A stretch of DNA of 64,000 nt from Methylococcaceae bacterium (GTDB lineage: Bacteria; Pseudomonadota; Gammaproteobacteria; Methylococcales; Methylomonadaceae): assembly GCA_016715325.1 (NCBI GenBank), contig JADKAL010000009.1, forward strand, positions 59,034-123,033, given 5' to 3'. Shown here in pieces: positions 48,213 to 59,370 of the stretch; the first letter of the stretch is position 1, and every line of letters starts with the position of its first letter. A program made the translations under genes and the position numbers. Under the pieces are notes generated by a model. The model was not told where the DNA came from. It ran no database searches and was given only the letters and a program-made list of their open reading frames with translations.

Positions 48213-50904
48213 TTAAAGCGGCCAAGGGCTTACACCGTTTATCAATACCGGTGTGGGTAAAGGATCTTTGAATGCGCTTGCCTCATTGGGTACGACCCAA
48301 AATTGTTTTTTCACTGCCGTAAACCCATAGGCAGCCACTTGGTTGCCGGCTTCTCCGCTGTATTTAACGCCCCATAAATCAAAAAACGGCCGCTGGTCTT
48401 TTTCAGTAATAAAAGACATGGCAATCAACATAAAGTCGTTACCGTTGATCGCTGTCGGCCTTTGGGTGTATAGAGTGAAGCCTAGGCTCGCACGTTGATT
48501 TGTCCACGATGTATCATTAGCAATCGCGGCAGAAAACAAGCGCTCATGGATATACATTAAGCGGAAAACATCCCATCCGGCATCGCCCAAATGAGTCAAG
48601 CTTTGGCTGCTCATCGCCATTTGCCAATAAAATATCAGCCGTTGGAATACGCCGCCGTTCTGCCAAATTGCTAATCTGGCGCTTTCTATCGGATCGGCGG
48701 TCTTCGCCGCGAGTTGTAAGGCATCAAAGGTCGCTTTGAAACCGAGACCTGCCGAACTTGGCGGTTTCCGTGGTTAGTTTATTAAATTTCCACCATTTAT
48801 GAATTGGAAAAATATTGTTCGATACCTCCGTAGATGCGCCGTCGTAAATTTTTAAGCGGGTGCGTTGTAAATTGTGCCCAATCTCGTGCGACTCACCCCA
48901 ACCAAGCGGTGTAAAGGCCCAATACTGATCGTAAGGATTTCCGGAACAACCGTATCCGCAAGCAGCCCGGTCGGCATTAATATGTTGGATATTGGTCATG
49001 CCATGAAGCCCTACACTGGTGCAATCCCAACCATGAGTGGTGCAAAAAGCCAGAACTTTTGCAGGTTGCGCAATTCCAGCCCCTACCATTCCGGCAAGAC
49101 CGTATATATCTTTGTAGAGATAATTTTGCGTCAGGACCAGCAACCTTTTTACATCGCCGACAATTAACGGATCGTTGACCGATTCTTTCATCAAGTCCAG
49201 GCGTGAATGTATTTGTATGCCGGGTAGCCTGATTTCAGCCCAATTTAAAGGAGTACTCGCCAATCGAGTACTAAATTCATCGAAGTTTGTGCCGTTAAAT
49301 ATCGGTTGGCGAAGTAAACCAGTCGATGCGACGGTAACTTGTTGCACAGATTCGGTACCTTCCGCATTCAGATACAGAATGCCTCCATAAGGCGACGTTA
49401 TTTTTACTTCCCTGCCTTTGAATAGCGGAATGCTGTTGCTCCACAAATATAAGGGTCTGTCGTAGGTATCGAAAATATGCGCCGCACCGCTGCGTAACAT
49501 ACCGATATGCACATAGGCTTTAACCGGATTTGCATCGTTTCGCGTCAAGGTAACGGTCCGTCCTGGTGGCACATAAAAACCGGATGACGAACTCGCTTGG
49601 CTGCGTCGCGTAACTAATGTTAAAGGCGGATTTTGGGTTGGCAGATTGCCCGGAATGGTCGCACTAAAGCTGCCTAAATCGGGCTGGGCTGGATTGATTT
49701 TACGGGTAAGATAAGTGGCATGATCCGCGTAAAGGGATTGGAGAAAAGTCGTGTCGTTTGTTACGCCCTTTTTCATCGGATAACTGATCGCCGAACGGTA
49801 TTTATCGCCAAGCAGTACCAGCAATTTTCCCAATCGACGTCCGCCTTGGCTGAAGATATCGAGATTTTTTTCCTCCCAACCGCTCACTTGTTGCCGGACG
49901 GATTCCGCACCATCGTAAAACTCGCTCACTAATACGGGCATGTTTTTACAATTGCGGTCGTCATTGCATAAAGTCCAATCAAAACTGAAGTCGCGATTCT
50001 GAAAATGATGCAGTAAGCGTTCAATTTTGGTGAATGCATCGTTAGCGGCTTGCATTTGATTTAAACCATTAAAATTTGCCGCATCGTTAGCCCAATAATT
50101 TCCTCCATAAGGCAAACGAAATCCTAAGATTCGAGTTAACGAGTCGCTGAAAGCGGATGTTCCCTCATACCAAGTGTGAAGATACAAAACCGGTTTTTTT
50201 AAGGCAAGATGCGCTTTAATAGCGGCAAGGACGGTTGCATTATCGGCAACATTGGCATTCGTTTCCCAACTGACAATTAATAAATCCTTATTTTGATAGC
50301 ACGTCGTGATTGTTAAAGGATCGTTACAAATTTGGGTTTGCCAAGCCGGGGCTTTTTGACTGAACCAATTGGTAATCGATTTATTTTCACCGCCGGTATA
50401 GGTCAGTGCAATATTTTTTGCTTGAGTAAAGCTTCCGATATCTCCGTTTATTCCCGATAGTAACCAACCTATAACGCGTTTAAACGGCGCTTCGTAACTT
50501 AAATTGTTGCCGCTCAAAAAATAACTCATCGGCACGGAACCGAATGCCGCAAAGCGTCCACTGTTAGTTATACCGTGAACCGCTAAGATATTACCCTTAT
50601 TCCCCACCAATAAAGGAAAAACCCTTTCGTTCTCATCGATGGTAATCAACTGTGTCCGATTTCCGGGCGTATATTGAATTGCACCTGTAGGGGTATAAAA
50701 GCCTTTCATTCGATTCGACTGCATGGTTTTATATGCATCGATCTGCTGTAAAGCCGCACTGACGATTTCGCTGCTATCCGTTGGTAAAAGTGCCGGATTA
50801 CCCGTATCCACAGCTTCATTGAGAGTCGCTTGTGCTGTCGCCGACATAAGAAACAATGCAAAAACTACAAGCAAATTCCGCTTAGACCCTCTTGAAAAAG
50901 CCAT
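48213..50904 (-). pseudogene. ImpA-like secreted metalloprotease, frameshifted
   Basis: A large exported zinc metalloprotease of the ImpA/M88, M60-like (enhancin-like) group, known in Pseudomonas aeruginosa for cleaving O-glycosylated host glycoproteins. The signal peptide is MAFSRGSKRNLLVVFALFLMSATAQA. The zinc motif WGESHEIGHNLQRT with HExxH lies near residue 670. The frame ends at 48724 (RSRFQSDL). Skipping one base near 48750 continues GLGFKATFDALQLAAKTADPIESA, then RLAIWQNGGVFQRLIFYWQMAMSS, to 48213, for about 896 residues. The extra base is not in a clear homopolymer. The likely target in a free-living bacterium is a mucin-like glycoprotein or a surface glycoprotein of a predator or neighbour. 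Confidence 0.82.
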
Positions 50905-51173
50905 TTTTATTCCAAATATTAAAGGTTTTAGAGAATGTATGACTGTAAAATTGAAAACTAAGTATTAGCCGGACTGGACTCAAGACTTCACAGGGCAGAA
51001 TCTATAGTTAATCGTTACAGTATTTTGGCGGTTATGATAATAAAGTTTTTTAATCTAAAAAGTGACGTAGATAGCAATTACCAATCGAGATTCGCTTGTA
51101 TCGGCGTTTTGTCGTAATGAATTAATGAGTTTGTTTACATTGAACTGGAGAAGCCAGTTTGTTTTTTAAGCAT

Positions 51174-51202
51174 AAAAAAGCCCGACGAATCGGGCTTTTT
51201 TG
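51174..51202 (-). terminator. Rho-independent terminator of the udg-rimI unit
   Basis: AAAAAAGCCCG (51174-51184), loop of 6 nt, CGGGCTTTTTT (51191-51201). On the minus strand it lies ~50 bp after the rimI stop with a six-T tract, and it works on both strands by sequence. Confidence 0.9.
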
Positions 51203-51250
51203 CTTAGTTTCTCCAACCGACTCTTCGGCAAATTCGGACAGCTAAAAACA

Positions 51251-51793
51251 TTAAGTCAACAATTCAAGTGCATACATGATAGCGTCTTCACGCCCGTTTT
51301 CAGCCGGATAGTAGCCTTTTCTGGTACCGATCTCGTTAAAGCCTAATTTCTGGTAAAGGGCAACTGCGCCCGTATTTGACGGTCTCACCTCAAGAAACAT
51401 GGTTTCAGCTTCACCTTTGGCTATTTCGATTAGTATTTCCATCATTTTCCGGCCAATGCCTTGCCCTTGCTCGTCATGCGCCACCGATATATTGAGAATA
51501 TGGGCCTCGCCGACACCCATCGTCATAATGCAATAGCCAAGGATTTTTCCCTTTTCTTCGCAAACCCAACAGCCGTAACCGACTTTAAAGCAATCGATAA
51601 ATATGTCATCGTCCCACGGGAAAGTGTAGTTAGTCCTTTCTATTTCCATAACGTTCGGCAAATCGGCGTACGTCATGGTGCGCAGCCTTAACAGATCGGT
51701 TCTGGATAACGATTCCGGAAACACTTTGGCATAAAAATCCCTGTCTGCATCGTAAACCAAAACGTTTTTTATCTTATCCATCCATCCGCGCAT
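51251..51793 (-). CDS. rimI: Ribosomal-protein-S18-alanine N-acetyltransferase RimI
   Basis: GNAT enzyme acetylating the N-terminal alanine of ribosomal protein S18. Motifs include MTYADLPNVMEIERTNYTFPWDDDIFIDCF, ILNISVAHDEQGQGIGRKMMEILIEIA (acetyl-CoA loop) and MFLEVRPSNTGAVALYQKLGFNEIGTRKGYYPAENGREDAIMYALEL. At 180 residues it carries a ~38-residue N-terminal extension relative to E. coli RimI (148); an internal ATG near the MTYADLP segment could be the real start. It follows the UDG gene with a 2-bp gap on the same strand. Confidence 0.92.
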   Translation of the reverse strand: MRGWMDKIKNVLVYDADRDFYAKVFPESLSRTDLLRLRTMTYADLPNVMEIERTNYTFPWDDDIFIDCFKVGYGCWVCEEKGKILGYCIMTMGVGEAHILNISVAHDEQGQGIGRKMMEILIEIAKGEAETMFLEVRPSNTGAVALYQKLGFNEIGTRKGYYPAENGREDAIMYALELLT

Positions 51794-51795
51794 GT

Positions 51796-52506
51796 TTAAC
51801 CCTTATTCTTGTGTATTGTTGTAACCGCTAATTGTAAGTCCTGCCAAGCCTTTCGCTTTTCCAGCAATGACCGCAGCAAATAGGCCGGATGATACACCAC
51901 GACCAACGGCGTACCTTCCAACTCATGTACCTTACCCCTCAGTTTAGTCAAGGGCGCATCGGTCTTCAATAAGGTCTGTGCTGAAATTCGACCAACTGCA
52001 AGAATAATTTTCGGTTTTATTAGCGCACATTGACGCTGCAAATAGCCGCTGCAATGTTCAGCCTCATCCGGTTTCGGGTCGCGGTTACCGGGCGGCCTGC
52101 ATTTGAGGATGTTTGTGATGAACACTTCCTCTCTGTCCAAACCCGCCGCTCTCAACATTTCGGTTAACAATGCCCCGGCTTTACCGACAAACGGTTTGCC
52201 TTGTTCGTCTTCAGTTTGGCCCGGCGCTTCGCCGATTATCATCCAATCGGCAGTTTTATTACCGGTACCGAATACTGTATGGGTGCGGGTTTGGCACAAA
52301 CCACATTTGGTGCAATTTGTGACTTCGGTTTCTAGCTCAGCCCAAGTCCCAATGTGATTAGTGTGTAGTTCTAATCCCGTTGTTTCTTCTTTGGTAAACC
52401 CTTCTGCTTCTGGCTCTGATTCAGAAACAACAGGCATAAATGTTCTTGGTATCCAGACATCGATACCAATAGCCTGTAAATATTCTAATCTTTTAGAGTT
52501 ATCCAA
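51796..52506 (-). CDS. Uracil-DNA glycosylase, family 4 type
   Basis: A 236-residue Fe-S uracil-DNA glycosylase that excises uracil from DNA. The four-cysteine cluster set includes CTKCGLC and CALIKPKI-type positions with KCRPPGNRDPKPDEAEHC. The active-site segment is IIGEAPGQTEDEQGKPFVGKAGALL and the C-terminal catalytic part is VVVYHPAYLLRSLLEKRKAW. The N-terminal ~70 residues form a variable extension (SESEPEAEGFTKEETTGLE). It is transcribed with rimI. This is the udgA/family 4 type, distinct from Ung. Confidence 0.92.
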   Translation of the reverse strand: MDNSKRLEYLQAIGIDVWIPRTFMPVVSESEPEAEGFTKEETTGLELHTNHIGTWAELETEVTNCTKCGLCQTRTHTVFGTGNKTADWMIIGEAPGQTEDEQGKPFVGKAGALLTEMLRAAGLDREEVFITNILKCRPPGNRDPKPDEAEHCSGYLQRQCALIKPKIILAVGRISAQTLLKTDAPLTKLRGKVHELEGTPLVVVYHPAYLLRSLLEKRKAWQDLQLAVTTIHKNKG

Positions 52507-52658
52507 GGATTTTCCTGATGAAATAACGAGTAAAAAGGATGAATTTTATCGTATTACAAGTTTTGTCGTAACGTAACAAATTCTATCTTAATGAAAAATC
52601 TTAAGCATACAGATTGGGTGTGATCAAGCACGTAAATCACGTCCAAATGAGCATATTT

Positions 52659-53351
52659 TTAAAGCTTGGTATTAGCAACATAGGAATGAATTATATTATC
52701 AGCTACATTTAGGTTAATAGTCTGAACTTGTAATTCCCCTGGGTTCACGATATCCAATATACTGCATTCTGGATAACCGGACTCTGTACGCATAGAGATC
52801 ATATACATTCCCTTGCCGTTTGATCGTGATATTAAATGCTCATTCATTAAATCTACTATCTTACTTTGCCAATCAACTGCTTTTTGATAATCACCCTGTT
52901 TAAAATCCCTTGATGACTCGACGGTGCGAATAGTACCCCTATGAAGCACATGTCCACATTCGGCATAGAGTGTTTTAAACTCACTTAGTGTAAGAGCATT
53001 GGGATTAGAATTACCTTGTATATTCCATCCATCTATCGTTTTAATTCTAATTAACGATTGAGGAAATGAATATGGATGGATGCGATGTAGCAAATTCATG
53101 ATTCTTTCAGCATTCCATTCCTTTTTTGTTGATTTTGTTTGTGCATCAGGAAGATCTCCGTGCAACTGTAGGCAACCCAAAGCTATGAGTTCACACATCC
53201 GCCTAAACTGAAAATATGCATATTCTCTTGCGTACGGCGGAGTGAGATTAAGTCTGCCGTCAAAAGCTTGAGCTACTAATTCTATTCGTATGGCAAGCTC
53301 ATGCATTAATGGTAAATATTTCTCTACCGCTTCTTTTGTAGAAAAATCCAT
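52659..53351 (-). CDS. Hypothetical protein
   Basis: A 230-residue protein I do not recognise. The N-terminal half is helical (VEKYLPLMHELAIRIELVAQAF, REYAYFQFRRMCELIALGCLQLHGDL), the C-terminal part beta-rich (MYMISMRTESGYPECSILDIV). No signal peptide or membrane segment is visible. It sits between udg and leuA on the same strand with 73 bp to leuA and somewhat lower GC than its neighbours. It could be an inserted accessory gene. No motif allows a functional guess. Confidence 0.5.
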   Translation of the reverse strand: MDFSTKEAVEKYLPLMHELAIRIELVAQAFDGRLNLTPPYAREYAYFQFRRMCELIALGCLQLHGDLPDAQTKSTKKEWNAERIMNLLHRIHPYSFPQSLIRIKTIDGWNIQGNSNPNALTLSEFKTLYAECGHVLHRGTIRTVESSRDFKQGDYQKAVDWQSKIVDLMNEHLISRSNGKGMYMISMRTESGYPECSILDIVNPGELQVQTINLNVADNIIHSYVANTKL

Positions 53352-53388
53352 ATCTATTGGCGAAGTTCTATGTGAATCTTATTAATGC

Positions 53389-53411
53389 GGACGAGACAAA
53401 ATGTCCCGTCC
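53389..53411 (-). terminator. Hairpin downstream of leuA
   Basis: GGACGAGACA (53389-53398) and TGTCCCGTCC (53402-53411) form a 10-bp stem with one mismatched position and a 3-nt loop, 14 bp after the leuA stop. The T tract is weak, so it is a possible terminator or mRNA-stabilising hairpin. Confidence 0.4.
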
Positions 53412-53424
53412 GGCCTAAACTATT

Positions 53425-54970
53425 TTAAACATCCCCCTTCTGCGGATGCCTTCTCTGATCCGGGCTCAGCAACTTGTTGACCGCATTGATATAGGCTTTC
53501 GCCGACGCGATCACAATATCGGTATCCGCACCAAGTCCGTTGACGATACGACCGGCTTTTTCCAACCGGACTGTCACTTCGCCTTGCGCATCGGTGCCGT
53601 TGGTAATGTTATTCACGGAATAAAGCGCCAACACGGCATCGGTTTCGACAAGCTTTTCGATAGCTTTCAAACTGGCGTCGACCGCACCCCCGCCTTCGGC
53701 ATTACCTGTCACCTCCTTGTTGTCGATGCGAATCGTAACCTTCGCATTGGGGACTTCGCCGGTTTCCGAACAAACCTTCAAGGCGACGAGTTTAATATGC
53801 TCGTCTTCCGCTTCAAAGCCGACTTCCGAAATCAAGGCTTGTAAATCTTCGTCGAAGATCTCGTGTTTTTTATCGGCAAGGTTTTTAAACCGGGCGAAAG
53901 CATCGTTCAGTTCTTCTTCCGATTGAAATTCCACGCCCAATTCCATCATCCTGCTTTTAAAGGCATTCCGTCCTGAATGTTTACCCAACACCATCCGATT
54001 TGCCGACCAGCCCACGTCTTCCGCCCGCATGATTTCGTAAGTCTCGCGGCTTTTCAAGACGCCGTCTTGATGGATGCCGGCCTCATGCGCAAATGCATTG
54101 GCGCCGACAATGGCCTTGTTCGGTTGTACCGGAAAGCCGGTAATCGACGATACCAATTTGGAACAGGTTAATATTTCCCGTGTATCGATCCGGGTTTGAC
54201 ATGGAAAGACGTCGTGACGCGTTCGCACCGACATCACCACTTCCTCAAGCGAGGCATTGCCGGCACGTTCGCCCAATCCGTTAATCGTACATTCGACTTG
54301 CCGTGCGCCGTTCAAGACGGCGGAAAGCGAATTCGCCACCGCCAAGCCTAAGTCGTTATGGCAATGCACCGAAAATATCGCCTTGTCGGCGTTCGGTATA
54401 CGATTCCGTAAGTTGGCGATTGTGGCGCCGAACTGATGGGGCAAACTATATCCGACCGTATCGGGTATGTTTAATGTCGTCGCACCCGCATCAATGACGG
54501 CTTCCAAAATCCGGCACAAGAAATCTTCTTCCGACCGACCCGCATCTTCAGGCGAAAACTCGACATCGTCGGTAAACTGCCGTGCCCTTTTAACCGCTTT
54601 TACGGCGTATTCAATCACCTGTTCCGGCTGCATGTGCAATTTCATCTGCATGTGGATCGGTGATGTGGCGATAAAGGTGTGTATTCTGGAGTGGCTTGCG
54701 CCTTTGAGCGCCTCGCCTGCCCCTGTCTATATCCTTATCTAAGGCTCTAGCCAACCCGCATACGATACTGTCCTTAATGATATTCGCCACGGCTTGAACG
54801 GACTCGAAATCGCCCGGACTCGCAGCCGGAAAACCGGCTTCTATCACATCGACTCTCAAACGCTCCAAGGCTCTGGCAATACGAATTTTTTCATCGCGCG
54901 TCATCGACGCGCCGGGGCTTTGTTCACCATCCCGCAAGGTGGTGTCAAAAATTATCAATTGGTCTTTCAT
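53425..54970 (-). pseudogene. leuA: 2-isopropylmalate synthase, frameshifted
   Basis: First committed step of leucine synthesis: condenses acetyl-CoA and 2-oxoisovalerate. The start is ATG 54970 ([23 protein letters not shown]) with RBS GGAG. The HMGL-like barrel includes LRDGEQ, the metal site in [16 protein letters not shown] and [18 protein letters not shown] LeuA dimer/regulatory domain follows (about 390-510). The frame breaks in a G4 run (C4 at 54720-54723). Dropping one base changes [10 protein letters not shown] into [25 protein letters not shown] and rejoins [20 protein letters not shown], for 514 residues, a normal LeuA length. A real knockout would make the cell a leucine auxotroph, so the indel is probably a sequencing error. 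Confidence 0.92.
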
Positions 54971-55007
54971 TGTAAACTCCATCAATGGATGGCAATAGGC
55001 TACTCAT

Positions 55008-55112
55008 TCAATAGCCAAGTAATAAAAAGAGGGTTAATTTTTTATGAAAAAAGAATTGAATGCCCGCTAGGGCAGGATTCTCAAGAGCAGGAACAGGCGC
55101 AGACACAAACAT
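55008..55112 (-). promoter_or_regulatory. Possible leucine-rich leader peptide upstream of leuA
   Basis: ATG 55112 opens a 34-codon frame ending at 55008, 38 bp before the leuA start. Its last residues are KLTLFLLLGY, with five Leu codons (TTA, CTC, TTA, TTA, CTT) in a nine-codon run. An AGG-type RBS precedes it. GGCTA/TAGCC and CCATC/GATGG stems follow near the leuA RBS. This fits a leucine-responsive attenuation leader by logic only; no long U-tailed terminator is visible. Confidence 0.3.
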
Positions 55113-55222
55113 ACACCAGCCTTTGCAAATACAAAGCCGCCGTTTAAAACTGAAATATGTTTGTTGTTTTGAAAAGTCATGACAAAACTATAACTTAACG
55201 AACTCTATCTCTCAAGTAGAAT

Positions 55223-55990
55223 CTACAATTTACGTTCTTGTAATCGCCGTTTACGCATGATCAGCGTTAATACCGGACCTGAAACGGCATAGCCTAAAGC
55301 CAGCAAAAACAACATCGTCTCCGGTTGCGCCATGACGAAAGCGATGGCTAACATTACCGATATGGCAACAATGAAAGGCACTTTTCCCCTTAAATCGATT
55401 TCCTTAAAGCTGTAATACCGAAAGTTGCTCACCATCAACAAGCCGGTGCAAATTGTCAGTACAATAGAAGGATATTTGACGACTTCGATTGGGTATTGAT
55501 GTTCAAGGGACATCCAAATAAATCCCGCCAGGACTGCCGCCGCCGCCGGACTTGCCAAGCCTTGAAAATAACGTCTATCGGCCGTACCCACCTGAGTATT
55601 AAAACGCGCCAACCTTAATGCACCGCCCGCCATATGCACGAATGCGGCAAATAAACCCAGCTTACCCATCCCTGAAAAAGCCCAAAGGTACATAACCAGT
55701 GCCGGTGCGACCCCAAAAGAGGTCATATCGGAAAGACTATCGTACTGAACGCCAAATTCGCTTTGCGTATTGGTCAAGCGAGCAACACGGCCATCTAGGC
55801 CGTCTAATATCATCGCGATAAAAATGGCGATTACCGCCGTTTCATAGCGGCCTCCGATAGCGGATGTTATCGCATAGTAACCGGAAAATAACGCGCCGGT
55901 GGTCAACAAATTAGGTAATAAATAAATGCCGCGACGACGAATCGAGCGTTTTTCGGGTTTGTTCATTTTTACAGTATTTGCTTTTAACAT
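55223..55990 (-). CDS. pssA: CDP-diacylglycerol--serine O-phosphatidyltransferase
   Basis: Integral membrane enzyme making phosphatidylserine from CDP-diacylglycerol and serine. The 255-residue protein begins MLKANTVKMNKPEKRSIRRRGIYLLPNLLTTGALFSGYYAI (ATG 55990; a second ATG at 55966 is possible). It has the CDP-alcohol phosphotransferase motif D-G-x2-A-R-x8-G-x3-D-x3-D spanning LDGLDGRVARLTNTQSEFGVQYDSLSDMTSFGVAPALV. Six to eight hydrophobic helices follow, ending RKRRLQERKL. This is the short PssA type. It precedes leuA on the same strand; pssA next to leuA is common in related genomes. Confidence 0.92.
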   Translation of the reverse strand: MLKANTVKMNKPEKRSIRRRGIYLLPNLLTTGALFSGYYAITSAIGGRYETAVIAIFIAMILDGLDGRVARLTNTQSEFGVQYDSLSDMTSFGVAPALVMYLWAFSGMGKLGLFAAFVHMAGGALRLARFNTQVGTADRRYFQGLASPAAAAVLAGFIWMSLEHQYPIEVVKYPSIVLTICTGLLMVSNFRYYSFKEIDLRGKVPFIVAISVMLAIAFVMAQPETMLFLLALGYAVSGPVLTLIMRKRRLQERKL

Positions 55991-56227
55991 TAAAGATTCA
56001 GCTGAAATTATACAACGCTCGGCAATTCGCTACCTAAGTTTAATGATGCCGTGTGGCAACAATATTAATCTGTTACATTTTGCATGATTAAAAATCAATA
56101 CAACAAATGAAAATAAGCGCTTTCATCTATGCTAAAATTCGCGCACCAAAATCTAGCGAAAATGAATCCAACCCGTAAGCTTTTCGCCACGGTAACCTTA
56201 ATTTTAATACTGAGATAGATCATCACC

Positions 56228-57457
56228 ATGAGCAAACCCAAAAAAGTCGCAATTCTAACCGCCGGCGGTTTAGCCCCTTGCCTTAACTCAGCCATTGGCA
56301 GCCTTATCGAACGTTACAGCGAAATCGATCCGTCGATTGAAATTATTTGCTACCGTAGCGGTTACAAAGGCTTGTTATTGGGCGATTCTTATAAAGTTAC
56401 CCCAGCCGTGCGTGAAAAAGCCGGTTTATTGCACAAATTCGGCGGTTCGATTATCGGAAACAGTCGTGTTAAGTTAACTAACGTTAAAGACTGCATCAAA
56501 CGCGGCTTGGTTCAAGAAGGCCAGGATCCGCAAAAAGTTGCCGCCGACCAATTAGTCAAAGACGGCGTGGACATTCTGCACACCATCGGTGGGGATGATA
56601 CCAATACTGCGGCAGCCGATCTTGCTGCTTTTCTGGCGAAGAATAACTACGGTTTGACCGTTATCGGCCTGCCTAAAACCGTCGATAACGACGTCTTCCC
56701 CATCAAACAATCGTTGGGCGCATGGACCGCAGCGGAACAAGGCGCACGTTATTTCTGGAATGTTGTGGCAGAAAACAACGCCAACCCGAGAATGCTGATC
56801 GTCCATGAAGTCATGGGACGCAGTTGCGGCTGGCTGACGGCGGCAACCGCACTGGAATATCGCAAATTGCTGGATCGCGCTGAATGGCTACCGGAACTTG
56901 GCTTAACCCGCGCATCTTATGAAGTCCACGGCATCTTCATCCCGGAAATGGCTATCGACATCGAAGCAGAAGCCAAACGTTTACGCGCAGTGATGGATAA
57001 AGTGGACTGTGTAAATATCTTTATCTCCGAAGGCGCCGGTGTTGAATCCATCGTTGCGGAAATGCAAGCCAAAGGCCAGGAAGTACCGCGCGATGCATTC
57101 GGTCACGTTAAGCTGGATGCGGTTAATCCCGGCAAGTGGTTCGGTGAGCAATTCGCGCAAATGCTGGGCGCAGAAAAAACATTAGTACAAAAATCAGGAT
57201 ACTTTGCGCGTGCTGCTGCGTCTAATGTTGAAGATATTCGCTTGATCAAATCTTGTGCGGATTTAGCTGTCGAATGCGCTTTCCGCCGTGAATCCGGCGT
57301 TATCGGTCATGACGAAGACCGCGGCAACGTACTGAGAGCGATTGAATTTCCACGCATTAAAGGCGGCAAACCGTTCGATATCGACGCTGCTTGGTTTAAC
57401 CAAACGTTAGCGGATATTGGTCAAACGAAAGGCGCTAAAGTAGAAACAAGCCATTAA
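56228..57457 (+). CDS. pfp: PPi-dependent 6-phosphofructokinase
   Basis: Reversible pyrophosphate:fructose-6-phosphate phosphotransferase, the glycolytic entry in type I methanotrophs, which assimilate formaldehyde by the RuMP cycle. The 409-residue protein has the PFK fold with KKVAILTAGGLAPCLNSAIGSLI, HTIGGDDTNTAAADLAAFL (GGDD, the aspartate marking PPi in place of ATP), LPKTVDNDVFPIKQSLGAWTAAEQ (catalytic TVDND) and HEVMGRSCGWLTAATALEYRKLL. The length and insert are those of the methanotroph-type PPi-PFK. It stands alone with its own terminator. It is strong taxonomic evidence. Confidence 0.95.
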   Translation: MSKPKKVAILTAGGLAPCLNSAIGSLIERYSEIDPSIEIICYRSGYKGLLLGDSYKVTPAVREKAGLLHKFGGSIIGNSRVKLTNVKDCIKRGLVQEGQDPQKVAADQLVKDGVDILHTIGGDDTNTAAADLAAFLAKNNYGLTVIGLPKTVDNDVFPIKQSLGAWTAAEQGARYFWNVVAENNANPRMLIVHEVMGRSCGWLTAATALEYRKLLDRAEWLPELGLTRASYEVHGIFIPEMAIDIEAEAKRLRAVMDKVDCVNIFISEGAGVESIVAEMQAKGQEVPRDAFGHVKLDAVNPGKWFGEQFAQMLGAEKTLVQKSGYFARAAASNVEDIRLIKSCADLAVECAFRRESGVIGHDEDRGNVLRAIEFPRIKGGKPFDIDAAWFNQTLADIGQTKGAKVETSH

Positions 57458-57468
57458 GTGAAATAAAC

Positions 57469-57501
57469 GCGGATAAAACAAGCTTTTTATCCGCATTTTT
57501 T
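57469..57501 (+). terminator. Rho-independent terminator after pfp
   Basis: GCGGATAAAA (57469-57478) pairs with TTTTATCCGC (57485-57494) around a 6-nt loop and is followed by A and six T residues, 12 bp after the pfp stop. Confidence 0.92.
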
Positions 57502-57529
57502 CGTACTATAGATTCGGCCCTGTGAAGTC

Positions 57530-57623
57530 TTAACTCCCGTTCGCCTCGAACCCGTCGAGAGGCGATCTGTGCTTCGACTGGCTCAGCACGAACGGTTCAG
57601 AATTTATAAGGCCGAATCAATAG
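57530..57623. repeat. Dispersed intergenic repeat, family B copy 2
   Basis: 57564-57621 matches 26821-26879 (CTGTGCTTCGACTGGCTCAG ... GCCGAATCAATA). It is preceded by the inverted repeat CGCCTCGA/TCGAGAGGCG-like pair at 57543-57564. It lies between pfp and dapE, which are convergent. Confidence 0.7.
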
Positions 57624-57625
57624 TT

Positions 57626-59094
<1,469 letters not shown>

Positions 59095-59098
59095 CGTT

Positions 59099-59341
59099 TT
59101 ACAGTTGGCTATTCAACAACTCATCGATGCTTGGTAATTCTTTGTCCGTCTTGCAGCGGATTTTGTAAAGATCGACAAATTCCATAAAGGCTTGCTGTAA
59201 GTCTTCGAGAATTTCATCTTCATTTTCGCGCTCGTCTTCAGGGACATCGTCGGATGCCAAATACTCTTGTTGCAAGGAAATTTCGCTATTTAAGGCGAGT
59301 GTCGCGTAGATTATGGCGTTGTTGCTTAGGCTTTGGCTCAT
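59099..59341 (-). CDS. Hypothetical acidic protein in the dap operon
   Basis: An 80-residue acidic, helical protein (MSQSLSNNAIIYATLALNSEISLQQEYLASDDVPEDERENEDEILEDLQQAFMEFVDLYKIRC). No known domain is recognised. It is tightly placed, 4 bp before the arsC-like start and 29 bp after dapD, so it is almost certainly a co-transcribed gene. Small acidic proteins here may be regulatory or structural; no evidence decides. Confidence 0.6.
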   Translation of the reverse strand: MSQSLSNNAIIYATLALNSEISLQQEYLASDDVPEDERENEDEILEDLQQAFMEFVDLYKIRCKTDKELPSIDELLNSQL

Positions 59342-59370
59342 TAGGTTGACCTCACTGGTTAGGTTAATTT

